DNA of 64,000 bases from Calliphora vicina. Taxonomy: Eukaryota > Arthropoda > Insecta > Diptera > Calliphoridae. Made by a program: the position numbers and the translations under genes. How positions within the stretch are numbered: the stretch's first letter is position 1; the number at the start of each line of letters is the position of its first letter. Positions 56,563-64,000 of this stretch are shown here, piece by piece. Where the stretch lies: NCBI RefSeq assembly GCF_958450345.1, contig NC_088781.1, positions 29,365,857 to 29,429,856 on the forward strand, read 5' to 3'. Below the pieces are notes generated by a model. It did no database searches. It had not been told where the DNA came from and saw nothing but the letters and a program-made list of their open reading frames with translations.

Positions 56563-57693
56563 TTTTTTTTATAAATGTTGCTGTGCAGCATTTATAAAAA
56601 ATTAAGATATAGTTTCCATTTTTCATTAAAATTATTATTTTACAACTCAATCATACATTTGTATTACAAAGGATATTTGTATAATTTATATTAATTTCAA
56701 AACCATCAACGTGTTTAGGTTAACAAGGGTAAATGCATATTAAAATATTTACCTGCTTTTCAAAATTAATCAACAAATTAAGAAACATTGTTGGAAACGT
56801 GCTAGGAAATGACTAAATTTCCATTGACATGGGTTAATGTGGTGTGTTGTTATTTTAGCATTGTGTCTTATTAATAACAAAATTTTAATTTATCATTTTA
56901 AGTAGTTACATTTACGAAAATCCCATCAAATTTTTGCTTACCTGCAAAGACACAAAAGAGATAAAATTTAAAATATTATACAATATATTAAAATTAACAT
57001 AATCATATCAAAAGAATACAAAACTAAAAACCAAACTTAACAACTAGTTTCTTTCCTAATCCCATTTAGATGAATTTAAACACGAAATTTGTGAATTAAA
57101 CTATACACTTTCCAAACTCATACATTTGTGTTGTAAATATATGAAAATTTGTGTTAAAATTTTCTTTAGTGTTTTTTTGTTCTTTATCTTTTTGGTTAGT
57201 TTTCCGGATAATACTGGAAAAAAAAAAGAGATGCAACACAAACTTAAACAAATGTATGTAGTGATAGAATATATGGCAAGTTATTAATAATCTGACACAC
57301 GTCAACCCGACAAAAACTTTAAGCCAACTCAGCAAAATGTTTGTATGATTGTTTGTTTTTCATCCTTTCTTTTGTTTTTTTTTTTGGCTCAAACACAAAC
57401 AAAGAGTTACAAAATTCATAAGAATATTCAAGCTGGTCAGTTAGAGAAAAGGATGATAATGTGCAGATATTGAGGAAAAGGGAATTTCTATTTTGCTAAA
57501 ATCTTTTATAAGTATGGTATGCTAGTTAAACGATAATTGAAACAAATGGATTATAGAATATTCTTAAATCTTCTTAAGAAATTTTTGTTTGTTTTTTTCG
57601 AAATAATTTAGTATAATTATTGATATTTTTGGTTTTGGTACAGATTAGGGCAGTAGGGATATTTAGATGTTATATATTTAACACTCTTCTTTT
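56563..57693. other. AT-rich stretch, nothing recognised
   Basis: No gene or repeat family is supported. Confidence 0.45.
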
Positions 57694-58360
57694 TATACCC
57701 TTCACCTTCGTGAGAAGGGTATATATAAGTTTGTCATTCCGTTTGTAATTTCTATATTTTTCATTTCCGACTATACAGTATATATATTCTGGACCTTATA
57801 GATAGCGGAGTCGATTAAGCCATGTCCGTCTGTCTGTCTGTCCGTCTGTCCGTCTGTCTTTTGAAATCAATTTTCTGAAGACTATCTTCGGGATCCAAAT
57901 CTTCAAAAATTCTATCAGGCATGCTTTCGAGACTTTTGCTATTTAAAATCAGCAAAATCGGTCCATAAATAACGGAGATATGAGCAAAAAACCGGGACAA
58001 CCTCGATTTTTTACCTATTTTTGATCTATATCTGGATTACTAAGTCGTTAATATAGACAATATGGATATCTAATGATAGATATTTCAAAGTCCATTGCAA
58101 CGATGTAGATAAGATAAGGTAAGTTGGACCTACAATGGGTCAAAATCGGGAAAAATATTTTTAACCCGAATTTTTTTTTCATCAAAAAAATTTTTTTTTT
58201 AAAAAAAAAAATTAAAAACAAAAAAAAAAAATGTTAAAAAAAATTTGGAAAAAATTTTTTTTAAAAAAACTTAAAAAACAATTTAAAAAAAAAAAAAATT
58301 GAAAAACAATTAAAAAAAAAATAAGATTCGGCACAGCCGAATATAGCTCTCTTAATTGTT
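57694..58360 (+). mobile_element. DINE-1-like family B, complete copy B7
   Basis: This is the reference copy for family B. The 5' hairpin is ATACCCTTCACCTTCGTGAG...AAGGGTAT. It has CGGAGTCGATTAAGCCATGT and a (CCGTCTGT)n run at 57822-57858. The body is GGGACAACCTCGATTTTT, CTATATCTGGATTACTAAGT, GACAATATGGATATCTAATG. A 150-bp A/T tract follows, then TTCGG-cacag-CCGAA and TATAGCTCTCTTAATTGTT. The CGGAGTCGAT...CATGTCCGTCTGTC phrase closely parallels Drosophila INE-1. Confidence 0.85.
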
Positions 58361-58476
58361 AAATCATTAAAGAACTAGTACTAAAAGTGCTTTCTTAAAT
58401 AATCAAGCAAGAGTACTATATTCGGTTGTGCCGAACCTTAGATACCCTTCACTAAAATATACTTTTCAATGAATAT

Positions 58477-59004
58477 TGTTACGTTTTTACCTTTTAAAAA
58501 CTGTGGTTTATTTACTTTTGATTACAAATAAAAGCCGTTTAGTAGTTTAAGATTTTAGCAACTATTTATTTATTTAAATTTATACAACAACCGTTTAAAT
58601 ATTCACTCAGTATTTTTATACATGTTTATAAATTTGCAGAAATACACACACTTTATAATGTACAAGTATACACTGGTAATGCAGTTGATGTATTTTCTTA
58701 ACGATGCTTTAAATTAGACTGACTCTTTTGTGTTCTCACTGCAAATTTATATTAACTGCATTACCATCTAGAAAGCTCTATTTCTACAATGATCTCCAAA
58801 CTTGAATATTCGAATTCTAGAGCTTTCGATGTTAATCAATAAACATTTAGTGTTGCCATACTCACAAACAATGTCCAATTCAAAGCTTTTATGCAATGAT
58901 ATGTTAATGTTTAAGAAGCACTGCTGTTTGAGAGGCATTATGCAACTTTAAACCAGCCGTTATAACCAATATACATATTTGAATTTAAGTACAATTTTGT
59001 AACA
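58477..59004 (-). mobile_element. Gypsy-type solo LTR, copy L3
   Basis: On minus it starts TGTTACAAAATTGTACTTAA (59004), has AGAATTCGAATATTCAAGTT, a TATAAAT box near 58750 and AATAAATAAATAGTTGC, and ends GGTAAAAACGTAACA (58477). ATAT flanks both sides (58473-58476 and 59005-59008). It is shorter than L4 and diverged. No internal region is present. Confidence 0.85.
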
Positions 59005-59008
59005 ATAT

Positions 59009-59642
59009 TGTTACGAAATTGTACTTGAATTCAAATATAACGATTTTAACGGCTGATTTAAAAGTAGCATAATGCTTTCAAATAGCAGTGCTATAATAGC
59101 AAACTGTAACATATCTGTGGGCATTATTAACATTGAATAAAAGCTTTCAGTTGACCATTGATCGTAAGTATGGCAACGCTGTTTGCTGCGACCGTATATT
59201 CGAATTCGAATATTCAGTTTAAGAACATTGTAGAAAGTACACCACAGATGGCGTATGTATTAGAAAGCTCTAGAATATACGAGCTTTGACAGTTAAAGAG
59301 CAATCTAGAGTGCAGATGGCAGTATTATAAATAGTGGCAGATGTTGCAGTCGTGATAGAGTTTATCAGTGACGTTGTTCGAATAAACATCAGCTAAGTGC
59401 CTAAAGTGTGCTGTGTTTTTCAAGTGAATTCGTGTACATTATAAAGTTTGTCTGTATTTCTGCAAATTTATAAACGTGAATAAAAAACATTGAGTGACTA
59501 TTTAATTCTGTTGTTGTACATTTTAAATAAATAAAGAGTTGTTACAATTTTCAAACTACTAAACGGCTTTTGTTTGCAATCAAAAGTATCCGGTTTATTT
59601 AAAGGAAATAAACCAACGTTTTGAAAAGGTTAAAACGCAACA
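59009..59642 (+). mobile_element. Gypsy-type solo LTR, copy L4 (complete, 634 bp)
   Basis: It has TGTTACG...GCAACA ends, ATAT on both sides (59005-59008 and 59643-59646), a TATAAAT box at 59326-59332 and AATAAACATCAGCTAAGTGC. A polyadenylation region TTTTAAATAAATAAAGAG lies near 59520. A 4-bp ATAT duplication is the habit of the 17.6/297 branch of Drosophila gypsy elements. No gag, pol or env sequence is present, so this is a recombination product. Confidence 0.88.
59326..59332 (+). promoter_or_regulatory. LTR TATA box (L4)
   Basis: TATAAAT precedes AGTGGCAG and is conserved in position with LTR L1, marking the U3/R boundary region. Confidence 0.55.
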
Positions 59643-60035
59643 ATATTAAAAACTATTTTTGGTGAAATTTTCGTTTGGGCCCTTTAGTGCTTTCAACAGA
59701 GAGACAGACGGACGGACACAGTAAGATCGTTCTAGAATTACCCGGAATATTAAAAAATATTGTCGCGGTTCTTTGTATATATCTCAGCCATTTGTTGGGC
59801 AATTTTCTTAATTTCAAATAAAAGCCTAAGCTAAACTATAGCAGATATATTGATGTATCAATTATGTATGTCAGTTATTTGGGGGCTTCGGAAAATTGAT
59901 TTGAACAGACAGACAGGCATTTCTATAACGTCTCCACAATGTATAACAATCCAGTATATATATATATTTTATGGGTCCGCAAAATGGAATGACGAATTTA
60001 TATATACCTTTACTACTCAAGCTGAAGGATATACA

Positions 60036-60919
60036 AATCCAACCCTAACTTTACCCATAACACTATTATTTTATTGGGAACTAACTTTTCTGAAACTTAA
60101 GTTTAAGCTCCACCTTTGTTTTCCTTTGTAAAAACAACAGCCCAATTCCCTTGCTTAAATTAGGTAACATTGCCTTCATAAAGAGTCATTTTTTAAGCAA
60201 TTTTCCCTACCATGTTTGGCAGCCATCCATTCCACTCAACAAGCCAATGCAGAAGGTAGTATGTTTGTTTATGGCACAAAAGACAAAGGATAAAAAGAAG
60301 TTAAACAAAATATTCACACAGGTTTCCTACTCTTTTTTCCTTGTTTTCTTCAGCTCAAAAGGGTTATTGTTCAGTGTTAACTGATAAACATGAGTATTCT
60401 GTTTCAGTTCTCGTTTTTTTTTGTGTTGAGACCGGAATGAAAAGGTTCTGTTTAATGTAGATGATGTTTGTTAAGGAATGCGTTTGTTTGTCTGACGGAT
60501 TGTGATGGAGAAGTGTGTATGGTATTATGATAAGCATATATAGAAATAGCAAAATCCCTTTCAAAGAAATGCATGGAAATACTCACATTTGTATAAACTG
60601 AAAAGCAGAAAATGGCAAGTGAAAAAATAGTTTTTGTGCAAAAAAGAATATAGTTTACATTTGGTTATTGTTCAATATTAGCAATGGAAAAGAAAAATAA
60701 AAACCTAATATAGAGGTAGCTATGTAATCTTTAAGTGTATATAGGAATTTGTATATGTAGTATTTTAAAATGCTTAAATATGAAATAGGAAAGACTTGTG
60801 ATGAGTTTAACCGTTTCACAAATAAATTTGTATAAATTTTAATCTTTTCTGTTGATTTTGTTTAAAATAAAACGTTATTATTACACAGGATAATTATTTT
60901 TGTTGCTGGGTAGGATGAC
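60036..60919. other. AT-rich stretch, nothing recognised
   Basis: Three short open frames (60151-60384 plus, 60364-60564 minus, and others) have no recognisable domain. No gene is called. Confidence 0.4.
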
Positions 60920-61715
60920 GCACCAAATTAACCCAGACAAGACAGTGCTAGTACCATTTACTAGAGCCTACATCTATAGGGTTTTCTAAAGAGGTAAAAC
61001 ATCTTGGGGTTACATTTAATAAAGCCACCACTTGAAACTGCCACTTGTACAACACTATCAAAAAAGCTTCTAGGTCAATATGTTTCTGCAAGCGAAATTT
61101 TTTAAAACGTGGGGGTTAAAACCTAATATATTTTGCTGGTCTTTTATGACCTGGGTATAATGGCAGAGAAGACTGCGAGATCATTACTTGATAAGATCTA
61201 TCGTCTCATCTGTATCTCTATTACCGGGTTCATGACGTACTGCCCAACTCATGCTCTGGGTGTAATTCGGAATTATCCTAGTATTGCAGTATCAGACTAT
61301 ATGTCACCAACTTTGGTGTTACATAGGGAGTTTAGGGTCCTTATACCTGAAAGGATAAATCTGGCATGGTGGCAAGATAATGTCGAGCAAGTGTGTTTTA
61401 CCAATGGTTCCAAAAAAAGCCCAATTTGGGGTATCACTTATATGCTCCAATGAATGTTTAAGAAGGAGAATAAGAAATAATAGGCTGCTCTTAGAGCCTT
61501 ATCATCATATGAAGTAAGGTCTGGTGTTGTTATGGACTGCTGGACATCTTTGAATGAACTCAGCGTACACGTGGAACTCACCTGGGTGTTGGGTACCTGT
61601 CCATGAAGGCCACCCTGGTAATGAATGTGCTGGTTGTTTGGCCAATAGGGATGCCCGACGCCCGTTCATAGGCCATGAACCGTTCTTTTTCATCCAATGA
61701 GTATACACTGTGGAG
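60920..61715 (+). pseudogene. LINE ORF2 relic (late reverse transcriptase to RNase H)
   Basis: Broken frames read INPDKTVLVPFTRAYI, KTWGLKPNIF, SLLDKIYRLICISITGFMTY, CPTHALGVIRNYPSI, then VCFTNGSKKSPIWGITY (RNase H DGS motif with Asp replaced by Asn) and HLTWVPVHEGHPGNECAGCL-like sequence (RNase H GH motif). This is the same domain order as ORF2 of the intact LINE, but the sequence is clearly different, so it belongs to another I/LOA-type family. Endonuclease and YADD regions are missing. Confidence 0.75.
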
Positions 61716-61774
61716 CGAATTGTGTTGAATCGGCATTTTCACGATTACTTAGCTACAATTTTTAGAATGCAATT

Positions 61775-62560
61775 TTTTCAGTTTTTGTAAAAAATTTCCC
61801 ATTAAGAAATTACTTTTGCAATTTAATTTGAAAGAATAGAAATTCGTACGAAATTGTAGTTCTAATGAGATATAAAAAACAAAAATTGTTTAAAATATGT
61901 TAAAGTTATTAAACATTCCCCAGACCATTAACTTGTATCAGGCCAGTAGAAAAAGAAATGTAGGAACAAAATTAACATATTTTGAGATATATTTAAATTA
62001 AAGCATATTTTTAGTTAAAATATATCGATATTTACTTGTATATCAGCTTTTGTCGTCGTAAGACACCGTTAACATATTCACAGGGATGTCCAAAAATTTT
62101 ATTATTTTAACAGCAGTTTGCAAACTGCATTTTTAATTTTTTAAAAATTTGGTTATACAAATTTTAGAATTTTGTTGATCATCACATTGAGATTTATTGA
62201 GAATATAATAAGGAATAAAACCATGAAAAAAATATGACAATATCTCCAACAGTATAAGAGATTAAAATTTTGCAATTTTCGAGAAAAACAAATTATTTGT
62301 TCATGTTTTGGCGATCAATTTGCTTACTATTAGGAACTTTAATTAGAATATATTCAGAATATTAAACCAGATAATTCTAAATGTAGTCTGAATGTTTTAC
62401 TAAAATTGGCAATCGTTAAACCTTAAATCGTGAAGGTCAAATGTCAATTTTTTTAATATTATATTGATAAAGCTTAATAATAACAGCACAAAAATGGAAA
62501 ATAACCCTTCACGACACTTGGGGTTGAAATTAGCCCAAACTTTTAAAATCACGAAAAATA
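61775..62560 (+). repeat. Dispersed repeat family D, copy D2
   Basis: It is colinear with D1 (21590-22960) without D1's 550-bp middle: ACTTTTGCAATTTAATTTGA, TTAAAGTTATTAAACATTCC, GTTGATCATCACATTGAGAT, TTTTGGCGATCAATTTGCTT, AAACCAGATAATTCTAAATG and GTGAAGGTCAAATG. It also ends beside an AACCCTT motif (62504). No coding frame is present. Confidence 0.6.
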
Positions 62561-62625
62561 CAGTCAGTATGAATGGTGCTAATTTTAATATTTTTTATAA
62601 TTAAATAAACTGAATCAATAATGTA

Positions 62626-62810
62626 CATGCAGAGAAAAATTATTGTATATGTTTGCCATAACCATTTCAAAATTTATACAAGTTTTTTAACAATATTATG
62701 GTCACTGTAATTATGTAAATGTCCGTGGTAACAATAATATGTTTATGTTACCATTGTGATTGTAGAAATCATATATATAATTGTAGTAATATGTATATAT
62801 ACATATATAT
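62626..62810 (+). mobile_element. Half of a foldback MITE like that at 39390
   Basis: CATGCAGAGAAAAA after TA (62624-62625) leads into CCATAACCATTTCAAAATTT, ACAAGTTTTTTAACAATATT and ATGGTCACTGTAATTATGTA, matching the left arm of the 39390 element. It stops in a (TA)n tract and the other arm is missing. Confidence 0.65.
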
Positions 62811-62819
62811 ATATACAAA

Positions 62820-63735
62820 ATTAAAAACTTTGTTGAAATTTTTTTTCAAAATGGGCCCGTTTTTATGCAAAATCTAACTATTTTCCAAAATGGGCCATTT
62901 TTTAAATTTTTTTTCGCTCAAAAGAAAGCTTAGGTCCATTCTTTTAAGATGGTTTTAGTCGCTAAGTGGGATTTGAGTGGGATATATATCAAAATAAATG
63001 TTTTGTAACTCAAGATATAAAATTTTTGATTTTTTTGGCAAAATCAAAAACTTTTTTTTCCAAAATGGGCCCTTTTTTAATTTTATTTTTGCTCTAAGGA
63101 AAGCTTAGGTCTATTCCTTTATGAGTTTTTTGGTCTCGTAGTGGGATGTCTTGAATTAGAGTTACAAAATATTTATTTTGATAGATATCCCACTCGCATC
63201 CCACTAAGCGACTAAAAAGATCTTCAAGGAAAAGACCTAAACTTTCTTTTGAGCAAAAAATAAAAGTTTTTGATTTTGCAAAAAATGTCAAAAATAGCTT
63301 GTTTTGAAATACAAAACATTTATTTTGATAGATATTGAATTTGCATCCAACTAAGGCACCAAAAAGGTCTTCAAGGAAAATATCTAAGCTTTCTTTTAAG
63401 GAAAAAAGGGGCCCATTTTGAAAAAAAGTCAAAAAAATATTAAAAAAAATTTATTTTTTTTTTAAATATTTTTTTTCGAAAGATTGAAAAAATTTCTATC
63501 TAAACTAATTGGGACACATTTTGTTAAAAACAATAGGTAATAAGTTACATGGATGAGAAAAAACACATGTTTGGTAAAATGTAAAATCTTGACCCCCTAT
63601 AACTCAGAGAGTTCTTGACCGATCTTGTTGAAAAATTGTATCTGAATTACTATCCAATAGGTCTAACCTTGGTGCATCCCGATCGGAAGACATCGATTTT
63701 AAAAATTTTTTCACTTGACATGAAATCCCCCATAT
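62820..63735. mobile_element. Family C element, copy C4, with inverted internal units
   Basis: Units at about 62870-63150 are on plus (GTCGCTAAGTGGGATTTGAG, ATCAAAATAAATGTTTTGTA). From about 63160 units are on minus (TTTTGATAGATATCCCACTC, GCATCCCACTAAGCGACTAA), followed by the minus-oriented left-end sequence of C1. The element ends TTCACTTGACATGAAATCCC + CCATATG at 63735. The opposite terminus is missing. The array therefore switches orientation internally. Confidence 0.7.
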
Positions 63736-64000
63736 GTTTAACCATAAAAATGGTTGCTACAGTTTAATATAAATTTATTTATACCAACTATATAAAAAAG
63801 TCAATTATTTGTATGCATATTTAACAAAAATATATGGATCACAGAGGCAGAAGATAAACAAGTTTTTTTATTTGTCTCCTTCTCTCAGAACTGCCTTTTG
63901 TTTATACTTTTGCTGCATATAACATATTGCGATTAACTTAAAAACGCATTAAATTAGGTACCAAAAATTGTTATATTTTTCTCATTCAAAATTGACACCT
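63736..64000. other. AT-rich window end
   Basis: Nothing was recognised. Confidence 0.4.

Larger units (their letters stand above)
58404..60035 (-). mobile_element. DINE-1-like family B, copy B8, split by two solo LTRs
   Basis: On minus the 3' end (TTCGG hairpin and GTACTCTTGCTTG) occupies 58404-58472. The rest continues beyond the LTRs at 59643-60035 (AGACAGACGGACGGACA, TATTTGGGGGCTTCGGAAAA, 5' arm near 60035). The join across the LTRs is TTTTCAATGAATAT to ATTAAAAACTATTT. Confidence 0.7.

Noticed and set aside
57822..57860. GTCCGTCTGTCTGTC microsatellite as a separate feature
   Set aside because: It is the standard internal microsatellite of DINE-1-like elements, so it is included in copy B7.
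1..64000. CRISPR arrays, operons, bacterial promoters, tRNA or rRNA genes
   Set aside because: None seen; composition and repeat content are those of an insect nuclear genome.

Overview
The window is AT-rich eukaryotic DNA (long A/T runs, no operon-like packing, no bacterial gene structure). It is built almost entirely from transposable elements of the kinds found in higher flies. Main clues are DINE-1/INE-1-type repeats (GTCCGTCTGTCC-type motifs, a terminal TATACCC...GGGTATA hairpin and a 3' hairpin followed by CTTACTTGTT), mariner and Tc1 relics, LTRs that target ATAT, and a LOA-type LINE. A calyptrate or related schizophoran fly is the best guess from sequence alone. I see no convincing host protein-coding gene, tRNA or rRNA; the window is probably intergenic or inside a very long intron.

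Layout. 0-5 kb: DINE-1-like copies of two families, called A and B here, joined tail to head at 595/596, with a small solo LTR and mariner debris. 5-13 kb: a mariner-like transposase scrap, a 955-bp inverted-repeat element carrying about 180-bp internal tandem repeats (family C), a TA-flanked MITE, a foldback and a mariner relic. 13-19 kb: a gypsy-type LTR split by a 1.5-kb Transib-like element, then a mariner relic split by a family A DINE. 21-25 kb: an old dispersed repeat (family D) and a second Transib-like element whose ends resemble 12/23 recombination signals. 27-33 kb: two related palindromic MITEs, a family B DINE and a decayed Tc1 element nested in family C. 34-42 kb: DINE fragments, a hAT MITE with a perfect 8-bp target duplication, a complex foldback element, a mariner relic and a LINE relic with an in-frame 84-bp duplication.

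43.5-49.4 kb is the only intact coding unit: a full-length LOA-type non-LTR retrotransposon with a 10-bp target duplication, four degenerate repeats in its 5' UTR, ORF1 (DUF4780-like) and ORF2 (endonuclease, reverse transcriptase, RNase H, Cys/His motif). It is far more GC-rich than its surroundings and looks recent. 49.8-64 kb continues the nesting: a solo LTR holding a family A DINE, a 490-bp palindromic MITE, more mariner and DINE copies, two solo LTRs back to back within a family B DINE, a second LINE relic, the other family D copy, half of a foldback element and a family C copy.

The elements do not form a pathway. What links them is nesting: Tc1 in C, Transib in an LTR, DINE-A in an LTR and in mariner, LTRs in DINE-B, and mariner beside DINE-A. 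This gives a relative order of insertions. Coordinates of decayed elements are by-eye estimates; ends supported by target duplications are exact.
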